Source: Flavobacterium sp. LHD-80 | GTDB lineage: Bacteria; Bacteroidota; Bacteroidia; Flavobacteriales; Flavobacteriaceae | DNA length: 64,000 bases | Assembly (NCBI RefSeq): GCF_030929605.1 | Contig: NZ_JAVFVS010000007.1 | Location: 62,001-126,000 of the forward strand | Direction: 5' to 3' | In this document: positions 16,742 to 25,192 of the stretch, piece by piece | Position numbering within the stretch: the stretch's first letter is position 1 | Layout: each line of letters starts with the position of its first letter | The notes under the pieces: generated by a model | What the model was told of the DNA's origin: nothing | Database searches by the model: none | The model's input: only the letters and a program-made list of their open reading frames with translations | Translations under genes and position numbers: made by a program

Positions 16742-17434
16742 CTATAAAACCGAAGCTCCATTTATATCAGTAGTAAGCACTTCGCTCATATAATCAAAAA
16801 AAGGTCTCATATTTTTAAAAGCGTCTAAAGCTTGCTCGAGAAAAAGCGGACTTAATACTTCTTCATCTGAAAAACGTTTTATAACCAAAAATTGTTTGAA
16901 ACGAAGTAAATCAATAGCAGGATGATCAAGTTCGAAGCCTTTTGGTTTTGTTTTTAGTTGCTCGCCTTGTAAAGTTCCGAAGTTGCTAGTAAAAGATTTT
17001 GAATTCAGTATTTCCTGAAAAGTTTCAGGATCACTTGCAAACTCTGCTCTTATTCGTTTTAAATCTGCGGCATTTGGTCCCCAAAATCCACCAGCAAAAA
17101 AACTATTTCCTTTTTCCAGATGAAAATAATAACCGCCGCGCCTGGCAGCAGTTGCGCGCGTATAACTTCCACCCCAAAAATGTTTAAAAGGAGTTTTGTC
17201 TTTAGAAAAACGTATATCACGATAGATTCTATAAACACTTTTTTTACCTGAAGTATTTTCTAAAACATCAGTTTTTGAAAGTTCTTTTAGTAAAGCACCA
17301 GCGAAATTCTCAATATGATTTAATTCGATTAAATATTGTGGTTTATTGGCTTCAAACCATGGTTTGTTATTGTTTTCTTTGAGCTGGAGTAAAAAATCCA
17401 GACTGGATTTTGGTATTGTGATTTGGTTTTCCAT
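16742..17434 (-). CDS. DUF2461 family protein
   Basis: 230 residues from the ATG at 17434 (MENQITIP); the in-frame extension to 17464 adds ten residues that overlap the upstream terminator region. It carries the DUF2461 pattern: LDFLLQLKENNNKPWFEANKPQY near the start, YRIYRDIRFSKDKTPFKHFWGG (about 66-88), and GGYYFHLEKGNSFFAGGFWGP (about 98-118). The fold is unassigned functionally. I can only say it is cytosolic with no signal peptide. It converges with ssb. Confidence 0.85.
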   Translation of the reverse strand: MENQITIPKSSLDFLLQLKENNNKPWFEANKPQYLIELNHIENFAGALLKELSKTDVLENTSGKKSVYRIYRDIRFSKDKTPFKHFWGGSYTRATAARRGGYYFHLEKGNSFFAGGFWGPNAADLKRIRAEFASDPETFQEILNSKSFTSNFGTLQGEQLKTKPKGFELDHPAIDLLRFKQFLVIKRFSDEEVLSPLFLEQALDAFKNMRPFFDYMSEVLTTDINGASVL

Positions 17435-17482
17435 ATAAATTTCGAGTCTTTTAAATTGCAACAAGACTGCAATTTAAAACTA

Positions 17483-17515
17483 AAAAACCCACCAGAAAAA
17501 TCTAGTGGGTTTTTG
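17483..17515 (-). terminator. Terminator of the Cys-rich mini-gene
   Basis: On the minus strand the stem aacccactaga / tctggtgggtt is followed by TTTTTTAGTTTT. It lies just after the stop of the frameshifted gene at 17525, and upstream of DUF2461. Confidence 0.75.
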
Positions 17516-17524
17516 TATATTTTG

Positions 17525-17709
17525 TTAAGCAGTTTTTTTGAATAAATCAAACATCGGACAACGCGAGCAACGTTTCTTTTCGCTTTTTTTGTATTTCTCA
17601 CAACAAGAAGATTTACAGTTTTCCAACTTCTTAATGTTCTCAAGGATAGCTTTATTCTTCTTTTTTTTTTATCCTTTTTCTTGTCCTTGTCTTTTTCTTT
17701 CTTGCCCAA
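17525..17709 (-). pseudogene. Cys-rich, Lys-rich mini-protein gene interrupted by a homopolymer frameshift
   Basis: The first part reads from a TTG start at 17709 behind an AGAGGA box: MGKKEKDKDKKKDKKK. After a run of ten A (17661-17670 on the plus strand as T) the coding frame shifts. The next frame reads AILENIKKLENCKSSCCEKY and then KKSEKKRCSRCPMFDLFKKTA, ending at 17525. The total of 185 bases is one short of 62 codons, so one extra A would restore a single 61-residue protein with a CX2CC...CX2C pattern suited to metal binding. It may be a sequencing error, a real lesion, or slippage. Family otherwise unknown to me. Confidence 0.7.
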
Positions 17710-17791
17710 TTTTCCTCTGTATTATAAAAACAGTAGCAAATATATAGCAAAAAAGTTATTTTTAAGTATTCTAAATAAACTTTAACTTTTT

Positions 17792-18310
17792 TTATTTTGG
17801 ATTAATTGCAATAGAGCTCGTCACTGTTAATTGCTGAATATCACGATCAAACAAATAAAGTCCGCCTTTATCTTCACCTATCAAGTTGATTTTATCCAAA
17901 ATTGATTTAGCTGTAGCTTCTTCTTCGATTTGTTCCGAAACATACCATTGCAAGAAATTATGTGTCGCATAATCTTTCTCTTCGAAAGTTATATGAACTA
18001 ATTCGTTGATAGATTTTGAAACAAAAAGTTCGTGATTATAAAGCTCTTCAAACATTTCTTTGAAAGTAGAATATGTTATTTTAGGGGCTTTTAGATCTGT
18101 AATTAGCGCGTGCCCTCCGCGTTCGTTCACATACTTAACTAATTTAAGCATGTGCGCGCGCTCTTCATCTGACTGTGTGTACATGAATTGAGCTATTCCC
18201 TCTAATCCGTGTACTTCAGCCCAACAAGCCATAGAAAGATACGTTTGCGAAGATTCTGCTTCTATGCGAATTTGCTTGTTTAAAGCTGTTGCAATATTTT
18301 TTGATAGCAT
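17792..18310 (-). CDS. ftnA: Ferritin (bacterial, FtnA-type)
   Basis: A 24-meric iron-storage protein that oxidises Fe(II) and holds the mineral core. The ferroxidase ligands align exactly with E. coli FtnA numbering: Glu17, Glu50, His53 (DEERAH), Glu94, Gln127 and Glu130 (SEQIEEE). The 172-residue length is normal for the non-haem ferritin, and no haem-binding Met of bacterioferritin is evident. The gene stands alone. No Fur-type operator is obvious. Confidence 0.95.
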   Translation of the reverse strand: MLSKNIATALNKQIRIEAESSQTYLSMACWAEVHGLEGIAQFMYTQSDEERAHMLKLVKYVNERGGHALITDLKAPKITYSTFKEMFEELYNHELFVSKSINELVHITFEEKDYATHNFLQWYVSEQIEEEATAKSILDKINLIGEDKGGLYLFDRDIQQLTVTSSIAINPK

Positions 18311-18403
18311 AATGATGTCTTTTTTGTAAAATTAACAAAAATAATTCATTCCACTTTTTACAAATGGCTAAAACATTAGACGCTTGGATTTGTTTTCAAT
18401 AAA

Positions 18404-19855
18404 TTAATTTCTGTTCAACGGAAGCGATTTAGTAAATATCGCTTTGTTTATAATTGGATTTCCAGCACTTTGGTCCATAAAACCATCTGTGAATTTACGC
18501 ATGATATAGCTTTTTGAAACAGTGTCATAATATCCTAGAATGTAAAAATCGGTAACTTTTAGAATACTGACCAGCGCTATGTTTCTGCTGGTACCCATAA
18601 AATAGTTTAGATTGTCGATTGCCAAAGGTTCAATCTGACTATCCTTTACAAACTCAAAATTAGAATTTAATGCAGTGTCAAAGAAAACCATTTTACTTGC
18701 ATTTTGTACATTATTAAGACCATCAAGGAAGCCATTTGGCCCGTAATTTACACTCAGAGATTGATAGGAAGCAAATCCGCCAAAAGTAACAAAAGTATAT
18801 TGCCTGTTTTTGAAAGCCGAAAGGGTTGCATTTACAGTGGATAATTGTTTTAGAAACTTAGCTGTTGTTTTTAATTTTTGCGGTTTTTCTCCGTTTATCT
18901 GCAAAAACATTGGCGAATTTTTAAAAGTGATTGTGTCGTTTTTAGAAACTGAAATGTTTTTTATGCTTTTACCCGAATCAAAATCTTTTAGGCTGAATAA
19001 AAGTTGTTCGCTGTTTGCACTAATTTGATAAAGCTTGTTTTCAAGATAAAAGGAATTTGTAGTTTTAGGTAACGTTTGAGTATCAGGCGTGTCAAATATT
19101 TTTTCCGTAACCTCGTTAGTTTTTATATTTAGGCTAAAAACTTGAGTACGTTTTGTGTTGTAGTCAAATGTCAGGATGATGCGGTCATCCAAAACGTACA
19201 TTTTACTTTTCTTTTCTGTTTTGTCCAAAGAAGAAAAATCTTCAGATTCCATTTTTTCAATTGGGTAATGATATTGAACAAGCGCGCTGAAAGAAACACT
19301 CTGCGCTTTTTCATTTTGAAAAGAAAACGGTGTGAAATTGAACATTCTTATTTCGCATTTATCATTTTTAAATTCAAATAAGAGCATATGTTCTTGATCT
19401 TTTTCTTTAGAAAGAACATAAAATGTATTGTTTTTTTGAAACGATGTTATAATGTTTCCGGTATTGGCTGGAAAATCAAAACTCAACGTATTTGATGTTT
19501 TTGTTTCCAAATTATATTTTATTATTCTGATGTTTTTGTGATTATCAGAACCCCAATAAAGTGTTGGATTTCCGTCTTCATCAAAACTATAACCCATCAT
19601 ACTTCTTTTTTGTTCGGCTCTAAGAGTATCCTTGAACTGATTTGCCAGAAACAGCGATTTGTTATATTTTAAAATATTGATGGTTTTATTGTCTGAAGCG
19701 AAAACATATACTTCGTGAGTTTTGACATTTTCGGCATTTATAAGCTGACCATTCTCTGACGGTTTATTTAGATTTAAAACAGAAGAATTTAAAATAGTCT
19801 GGCTAAACAATATTGATTGTGAAATCAGAAGAAGGAAAAGCAGTAATTTTTTCAT
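18404..19855 (-). CDS. Exported hypothetical protein, paralogue A
   Basis: 483 residues from the ATG at 19855, which gives a clean signal peptide (MKKLLLFLLLISQSILFSQT); the in-frame extension to 19939 precedes it with low-complexity residues and is rejected. The mature part is beta-rich and resembles a WD/propeller-like repeat pattern with many 'ILKYNKSLFL', 'LYWGSDNHKNIRIIKYN' type strands, but I recognise no family. It shares order and motifs (DGNPTLYW, DRIILTFD, RKFTDG) with the gene at 21279-22649, so they are paralogues. Both end in a 'YYD...YI(M/L)RKFTDG' block. The OmpA gene lies between them. Confidence 0.8.
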   Translation of the reverse strand: MKKLLLFLLLISQSILFSQTILNSSVLNLNKPSENGQLINAENVKTHEVYVFASDNKTINILKYNKSLFLANQFKDTLRAEQKRSMMGYSFDEDGNPTLYWGSDNHKNIRIIKYNLETKTSNTLSFDFPANTGNIITSFQKNNTFYVLSKEKDQEHMLLFEFKNDKCEIRMFNFTPFSFQNEKAQSVSFSALVQYHYPIEKMESEDFSSLDKTEKKSKMYVLDDRIILTFDYNTKRTQVFSLNIKTNEVTEKIFDTPDTQTLPKTTNSFYLENKLYQISANSEQLLFSLKDFDSGKSIKNISVSKNDTITFKNSPMFLQINGEKPQKLKTTAKFLKQLSTVNATLSAFKNRQYTFVTFGGFASYQSLSVNYGPNGFLDGLNNVQNASKMVFFDTALNSNFEFVKDSQIEPLAIDNLNYFMGTSRNIALVSILKVTDFYILGYYDTVSKSYIMRKFTDGFMDQSAGNPIINKAIFTKSLPLNRN

Positions 19856-19960
19856 TAGAATTTGGTGGGATATATTTTCAAAATTAATGAAATAAAATGA
19901 TTTTTTGCAAAGTGAAAAATATAGAAATTGCTTGTACAATTTTTTGTTTTTTTAAAGCAT

Positions 19961-19992
19961 AAAAAAGCCCCAAAGAAATTTCTTTGAGGCTT
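19961..19992 (-). terminator. Terminator of the OmpA family gene
   Basis: The stem aagcctcaaagaaa / tttctttggggctt (minus strand) is followed by a T run. It is 23 bases after the stop of the OmpA gene and separates it from paralogue A. Confidence 0.85.
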
Positions 19993-20014
19993 CATCCTTG
20001 AAATAGAAAAGAGA

Positions 20015-21151
20015 TTATTTTACTTTAAAAGTAACTCTTCTTGCTAATCTTCTAGCTTCTTCTGAATCTTTTTGGATTGAATTGTCAGCTCCTTCAGAGA
20101 TAACATTTAATCTTGATGATGCAATACCCGCTTTTTCTAAAATGGTTTTAACATTTGTAGCTCTAGTACTTGCTAATTTATTGTTGTATTCAGAGCTTCC
20201 TACCTGATCTGCATGCCCAACAATATCAATTGAAGCCGATGGATTTTTTCTTAAATAAGATAAAATAACATCAATCGCAGATGTTGAGTTTTCAATTGGA
20301 GTTGATTTGTTGAAATCAAAATAAACACTGTAGTATTTATCATTGATCATTTCTTTAACAACATCTTTGTCGGCAACAACCGTGTTTGTTACTGGTTTTT
20401 CAACAATTATTTGTTTTTCTGGAGCTTTTTTAATTTGCTCTTCAAGTCCAGCTACTTTGTTTTCTAATGCTGCAATATCAGCATTGTCTGATGTTACAAC
20501 CCAGTCAGCATGTTTTGTGTTTTTTCCTAAATAAACTTGTAAACCTACAGTTCCATTAAATAATAGACCAGAAAACCCTCTGTTTGCTGTTGTAGATCCG
20601 CCATCAAATGTGCGATCTTGTAAAGCATTTACAATTGTGCTTACATCACCAGTTAAAGCAATTCTGTCTGTTAATCTGATTTGTCCAGTAAGACCGGCAA
20701 TTAAATTTGCCATTCTGTCCTTAACATGTAAATCTTTGTTTTCTAATTGAGCAACTCCAAAACCACCGTGAGCTAATAAACCAAACGTATTGGTCCAAGT
20801 TTCAAAATTCATGATTCGTCCTAAGTTTGCTACACCTTGTAAATCAACTCTGTAGTACTTAGAGTCAAAAGGCATTGAGCTGTCTTTTTGTTCCGTTAAG
20901 CTGTTGTATCCAAAATCAGCCTTCAAACCAAACTTGTTGTTAAGCATATATCTTACTCCTAAGTCAGCCGTGAAAGGACTAATTCGCGAGCTGTAATAAT
21001 TGCTTGACGTGAATGGACGTTGTGCTTTGTTAAAACCGCCATCAAGTTCTACAGACCATTTATTAAAATTATCTGCCGCCTTAGTTTCTGTTTGTGCACT
21101 TACACGCATGATGCTTAGAGCAAATGCCAGAGTAATTACAATTTTTTTCAT
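20015..21151 (-). CDS. OmpA family outer-membrane protein
   Basis: 378 residues with a signal peptide (MKKIVITLAFALSIMRVSAQ), an N-terminal beta-barrel (about 25-215, with strands such as KWSVELDGGFNKAQRPFT and GVRYMLNNKFGLKADFGYNSL), a short coiled-coil linker (ADIAALENKVAGLEEQIKKAPEKQ, about 225-250) and a C-terminal OmpA peptidoglycan-binding domain (about 275-378, with YFDFNKSTPIENSTSAIDVI, IVGHADQVGSSEYNNKLASTRA and ARRLARRVTF). It anchors the outer membrane to the cell wall. It is one of two OmpA-domain proteins here (the other is the lipoprotein at 51424) and lies between the two paralogous exported genes. Confidence 0.95.
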   Translation of the reverse strand: MKKIVITLAFALSIMRVSAQTETKAADNFNKWSVELDGGFNKAQRPFTSSNYYSSRISPFTADLGVRYMLNNKFGLKADFGYNSLTEQKDSSMPFDSKYYRVDLQGVANLGRIMNFETWTNTFGLLAHGGFGVAQLENKDLHVKDRMANLIAGLTGQIRLTDRIALTGDVSTIVNALQDRTFDGGSTTANRGFSGLLFNGTVGLQVYLGKNTKHADWVVTSDNADIAALENKVAGLEEQIKKAPEKQIIVEKPVTNTVVADKDVVKEMINDKYYSVYFDFNKSTPIENSTSAIDVILSYLRKNPSASIDIVGHADQVGSSEYNNKLASTRATNVKTILEKAGIASSRLNVISEGADNSIQKDSEEARRLARRVTFKVK

Positions 21152-21278
21152 TGTTATTTGAGATTTTAAATTTGGCTCAAAAAAACAATGTATTGTAGGA
21201 ATAATCGTCCGTAAAAAGTTATATTTATATCAGAATAGGGTTAGTTAATTTTTGTTTGTTTTTGGGATTAAGAAAAGG

Positions 21279-22649
21279 CTAATTATATCCATCTGTAAAT
21301 TTGCGAAGGATATATTGTTTCGTTTTTAAATCATAATAGCCTAAAACAAAATAATCTTTAAATTTTAGAATGCTTTGCATTCCGATTTTTCTGTTTTTAT
21401 CTATGAAATAATAGATTTTATCTGTTGCAAGCGGTTCTTGCTGGCTCGCGGTTAATCCGAAGTTTTTGTCTAGAATGCTTTCAAAGAATACGCATGTACT
21501 GTAAAAGCTTTTTGTGTTATTTCCAAAAAAAATATCTTCTGGTGAGTAATCCACAATAGTTTTTTCAGTAACTCCTCCAATGGTGATAAAGATATTTTGC
21601 TGATTTTTAAAAACGGATAAACCTACTGTGCCATTTGATAACTGTTTTAAAAAAGAAGCTGTATTTTTTAACGCTGTGGGTTTTCTATTGTTTTTTTGAA
21701 TTTGAAATGGTGAATTTTTGAAAGGAATGGTATCATGTTTCGAGAAATCAAAATGTTTGATAACCTGATCTGAATTATAATCTTTTATTTGGAATACGAA
21801 CTCTTCTTCATTTGTGTTAATTTGGAATAATTTATTGTCGTGAAAAAAAGAATTAGATGCTTTAGAGGTTTTTTTGCTGAATGGCTGGGGGAAATTCTTT
21901 TCAATTATTTCAAGAGTGTTTAAATCTATATCAAATAATTGTGTGTTTTTTATATTGTTGTCCAAGGTTAAAATGATTCTATCTTTTAAAGGATATACTT
22001 TTAATTTTGAATTCGCTTTATATATTGAATTGTATTCATTCGGCTCCATTTTTTCTATTTGATTTTCTTTCAAAATCTGGCGAAAATTTAGATTTGTGGC
22101 ATTGTTGTTTTCGAAAGTAAACTTACTGAAATCAAGTTCTTTTTCTTCTACTAGTCCGTTTTTAAAAATATACAAAATAAGTTTTGACTGTGATTTGCTT
22201 TCAGCAAGCATGTAGAAAGAATTGTTGTTTTGATATTCTGCCCGAAGAGTTTGTGTTTTGACAGGGAATAAAAAGAGAAGGGCTTTTGATCTTTTGTCTT
22301 CAAAATAATATTTAATTATTGTGATAATGCTGCCATCTCCAGAACTCCAATATAAAGTGGGATTTCCATCGTCGCTAAAGCTGTAGCCAATTAAAAGTGT
22401 GTCCTCGGTGTATTGAGGTGACAAAGTAAATTTATCTTTTAAAAATAAAGCGCTATTGTATTTTAAAATTGTAAGTTCCTTGTCTGTTCGTGCAAAAACA
22501 AATACTTCATTTGTTGCATGATTTGCTGCAGTCAAGATCTGAGCAGATTGTAATTCTTTAGAAAAATTAAAAGGATAAGAAGTTAATACCGTTTGACTTA
22601 ATAAAACGGTATTACAAAATACGGCAAGTAAAAGGTAAATTTGTTTCAT
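21279..22649 (-). CDS. Exported hypothetical protein, paralogue B
   Basis: 456 residues with a signal peptide (MKQIYLLLAVFCNTVLLSQT). It is homologous in layout to the gene at 18404-19855: both contain a TNEVFVFAR or HEVYVFAS block after about 45 residues, a DDGNPTLYWSS or DEDGNPTLYWGS block near 95, a (D)RIILTLDNN block and a final LGYYDLKTKQYILRKFTDGYN. Identity looks moderate, so the duplication is not recent. The function is unknown; the beta-rich pattern and export suggest a surface or periplasmic role. It is followed closely by the CatA-like gene on the same strand but with no overlap. Confidence 0.8.
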   Translation of the reverse strand: MKQIYLLLAVFCNTVLLSQTVLTSYPFNFSKELQSAQILTAANHATNEVFVFARTDKELTILKYNSALFLKDKFTLSPQYTEDTLLIGYSFSDDGNPTLYWSSGDGSIITIIKYYFEDKRSKALLFLFPVKTQTLRAEYQNNNSFYMLAESKSQSKLILYIFKNGLVEEKELDFSKFTFENNNATNLNFRQILKENQIEKMEPNEYNSIYKANSKLKVYPLKDRIILTLDNNIKNTQLFDIDLNTLEIIEKNFPQPFSKKTSKASNSFFHDNKLFQINTNEEEFVFQIKDYNSDQVIKHFDFSKHDTIPFKNSPFQIQKNNRKPTALKNTASFLKQLSNGTVGLSVFKNQQNIFITIGGVTEKTIVDYSPEDIFFGNNTKSFYSTCVFFESILDKNFGLTASQQEPLATDKIYYFIDKNRKIGMQSILKFKDYFVLGYYDLKTKQYILRKFTDGYN

Positions 22650-22686
22650 GCGTTTTTACGCACAAAAAGTATTCCAGTTTTATTTT

Positions 22687-23316
22687 CTATGTGTTCATCA
22701 ATTCTTGAAAATTATCCACAAATTGACCCAAATGTAATCCATCCATTAATCCATGATGAACATATATGGCCATTGAGATCGTTCTTTTGCCTGTTTCAGA
22801 AACCATCATTTTTCCGAAAGAAACTTTTGGACAGCTGTCTGGAAACGTAAAACTTCGGGCATGAGTAAGTGATGTAAAGTTTAACCAAGGAATGGCCGAG
22901 AAATGAATCAAATTATCATCATTGAATTCTCTCGTAAAGAGTCCGGTTGTGTTTTGAATGCGTTCAATTTCGGTTAAGGCATTTTGTTTGAAAATCTCAA
23001 AATCTTGATTGTATTCAATTAAAGAAAAACCGAAAGTTCCGTCCTCACGCCCAATCGTTGCTGATGCATCAATACGATCATTAATGTATATTTTGCCATC
23101 AGCAATTCGGTATTTAAAATTTTCGACAGAATTTACAGCAATTAAGGTTTTATGCAGATAATAAATAAAAAAAGAAACATTCAAATCTTTGGCATTTTGA
23201 TAAGCTTTTGTACAATCAATTTCTACCGTTGCACCAAAAAAAGGCTCTTCCATTCTGCTGAAATGCGCAAAATGTTCTTTTCTGTTCCAGTTTTCTAAGT
23301 CTAAAAGTGTTTTCAT
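22687..23316 (-). CDS. CatA-type chloramphenicol acetyltransferase-like protein
   Basis: 209 residues with the type A CAT signature: DLENWNRKEHFAHFSRMEEPFF at the start, NFTSLTH near 146-152 and the catalytic HHGLMDGLHLGQF motif (187-199; HHxxxDG). The family acetylates chloramphenicol but also contains chromosomal enzymes with other acceptors. The context is a HAD hydrolase gene overlapping by one base (stop/start TAATG), with no mobile element near, so an intrinsic chromosomal role is more likely than acquired resistance. Whether it confers chloramphenicol resistance is unknown. Confidence 0.85.
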   Translation of the reverse strand: MKTLLDLENWNRKEHFAHFSRMEEPFFGATVEIDCTKAYQNAKDLNVSFFIYYLHKTLIAVNSVENFKYRIADGKIYINDRIDASATIGREDGTFGFSLIEYNQDFEIFKQNALTEIERIQNTTGLFTREFNDDNLIHFSAIPWLNFTSLTHARSFTFPDSCPKVSFGKMMVSETGKRTISMAIYVHHGLMDGLHLGQFVDNFQELMNT

Positions 23317-24023
23317 TATATTAAATTTGGAACAACTTGCGCAATAGTTTCAAATGAACTAAAATGCTCGTGTTCTACTTTGTGATTGATTTTTTCGTGC
23401 TCCCAAGTAGTATGAAACGGAATATGAACCGCGTATCCGCCAATTCCTAATACGGGAAGAACATCTGATTTAAGTGAATTTCCAATCATCAAAAACTCAT
23501 GCGCCTGAATGTCTAAACGGCCCAAAAGTTTTTCATAATCAATTTCTTGTTTGTCTGACATTACTTCGATATGGTGAAAATAATGCCCTAAACCAGAACG
23601 GTGCAATTTGCTATGCTGATCTTTTAAATCGCCTTTTGTGGCCACAACGAGTTTGTATTTTCCATGAAGCGCCTGTAAAGTTTCTTCGATTCCGTCCAGA
23701 AGTTCGATTGGCTTTTCAAGCAATTCTTTTCCGTATTGAATGATTTTTTCAATGACTTCCATCGGAATTGTATTATTCGAAATGTTCATTGCAGCTTCAA
23801 TCATCGACAGGATGTAACCTTTTATTCCGTAACCGTATAAAGGCAGATTTGCAATTTCAATTTTGAATAATTCCTGCGAAATGCCTTGATGCGAAAGATA
23901 ATCTTCCATTAAAGCGCAAAATTTATGCTCGGTTTCTTGGAAATAGGGTTCGTTTACAAATAAAGTATCATCGGCATCAAATGCGATTACTTTTAAATTT
24001 GGTATTTTGTTTTTATGTAACAT
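23316..24023 (-). CDS. HAD family hydrolase
   Basis: 235 residues of the haloacid dehalogenase superfamily with motif I as AFDADDTLFVNE (Asp at about 15 and 17), a cap domain (about 30-95), motif II as VVATKGD (about 128-134) and the acidic motif IV MIGNSLKSDVLPVLGIGG. It probably is a phosphatase of small phosphorylated metabolites. It overlaps the CatA-like gene by one base, so the two are co-transcribed. The start ATG at 24023 is in a spacer without Shine-Dalgarno. Confidence 0.85.
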   Translation of the reverse strand: MLHKNKIPNLKVIAFDADDTLFVNEPYFQETEHKFCALMEDYLSHQGISQELFKIEIANLPLYGYGIKGYILSMIEAAMNISNNTIPMEVIEKIIQYGKELLEKPIELLDGIEETLQALHGKYKLVVATKGDLKDQHSKLHRSGLGHYFHHIEVMSDKQEIDYEKLLGRLDIQAHEFLMIGNSLKSDVLPVLGIGGYAVHIPFHTTWEHEKINHKVEHEHFSSFETIAQVVPNLI

Positions 24024-24116
24024 GGTTTTTTTGTTTCAAGTTTCAGGTTTTCTTTGTTTCAGGTTGTTCTGCCACGAATTCACGAATTATACTAATTTTT
24101 TTCTGCTTGATCTGTA

Positions 24117-24136
24117 ATCCCGATAGCTATCGGGAT
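24117..24136. repeat. Perfect 20-nt palindrome atcccgatagctatcgggat
   Basis: A self-complementary 20-mer in the spacer between the EamA and HAD genes, bracketed by phased arms of the gccacgaatt type (24071 and 24150). It could be a terminator for the EamA gene or a dispersed repeat; no T tail is present on either side. Confidence 0.6.
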
Positions 24137-24212
24137 CGGGAAACTTTTTGCCACGAATTATACAAATTATCAGCGTAAACCCGCTTAATCAGTTAAAATC
24201 CGTGGGCCAATT

Positions 24213-25097
24213 TTACTTCGAAAAAAGTCTTTTCAAAGAAATAGTTTTATCATAAAAAGTAATTCTAATTCCGAAAAGCAGAATGATACCGCCGAAAACC
24301 ATCTGTAAAGTTATTTTTTCTTCTAAAAACAACCAAGCTAAAATCGATGTAATTATCGCCTGACTCAATAAACTCAACGAAACTCTCGTTGCGCGCATGT
24401 GCTGAGTTGCATAACTTATCGAAAGCCAAGCGCATAGTTGGCAAATGACAGCCTGCAAAATCAATACAAACCAACCTGTATTTGAAAATCCTGTGAAAGG
24501 TTCGTTTAATGCATAACAAAGAATTCCTAAATAAATACTTGATGCCAATAAACTAATTGTCATAAACGACAAAACATCAACTTCTGAAAGCACATTTTTG
24601 CTTACTAAAAGATAAATTGAATACAAGATTCCGGATAAAACGGCAAACAGAAAGGCTTGATCGAAATTTAAATCAATAAAAAACTCAAAACCAACCAAAG
24701 TCACCATTCCGAATAAAGAAACAATGGTTCCGATCCAGAAATTCGTTGCTGGTTTTGATTTTAAAAATAAAAAAGATCCAATTCCGACCCAAACCGGAGA
24801 TAAATTTGTCAGTAAAGAAGCTTGTGTCGCACTCGAATCCTGAATTGCAATATTCCAAACTGCAACATCCGAAGAAAACAATACACCGCAAAGCATTGCC
24901 AAAAGCGTAAATTTCAGACTCGGAAGTTTAAAGTTTTTGCTCAAAAGCGTATAAGGCAAAAGCAAAATAACGGCAAAAAACATTCGGTAAAAAGCCGAAA
25001 TTAATCCTGGCGTTAAGCGCAGTTTTACCAATATAGGAAAAATCGAAATGCAGAGTATACCGCAGATTAGTGCTAATCTTGGTTTGGTAAGTTTCAT
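24213..25097 (-). CDS. DMT superfamily (EamA) transporter
   Basis: 294 residues with ten predicted transmembrane helices in two EamA repeats (first about 5-140: PRLALICGILCISIFPILVKLRLTPGLISAFYRMFFAVILLLP; second about 150-290: LSGILYSIYLLVSKNVLSEVDVLSFMTISLLASSIYLGILC). EamA proteins are metabolite or drug exporters; the substrate cannot be inferred. It is separated from metG by a 95-base spacer and from the HAD gene by a repeat-rich spacer of 189 bases. Confidence 0.9.
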   Translation of the reverse strand: MKLTKPRLALICGILCISIFPILVKLRLTPGLISAFYRMFFAVILLLPYTLLSKNFKLPSLKFTLLAMLCGVLFSSDVAVWNIAIQDSSATQASLLTNLSPVWVGIGSFLFLKSKPATNFWIGTIVSLFGMVTLVGFEFFIDLNFDQAFLFAVLSGILYSIYLLVSKNVLSEVDVLSFMTISLLASSIYLGILCYALNEPFTGFSNTGWFVLILQAVICQLCAWLSISYATQHMRATRVSLSLLSQAIITSILAWLFLEEKITLQMVFGGIILLFGIRITFYDKTISLKRLFSK

Positions 25098-25192
25098 AAT
25101 ATTTTAAGTTTTTAGGCTTATAGATAAAAAGAAAATTGCGTGAATCAATTTAAAATAATCGACTCACGCAATTTATATGATTATATAAATCT

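Noticed and set aside
19856..19939. N-terminal extension of paralogue A
   Set aside because: It has no homologous counterpart in paralogue B and places the signal peptide internally.
22687..23316. Acquired resistance gene on a mobile element
   Set aside because: No transposase, integron or plasmid gene is nearby, and the base composition is as in its neighbours.
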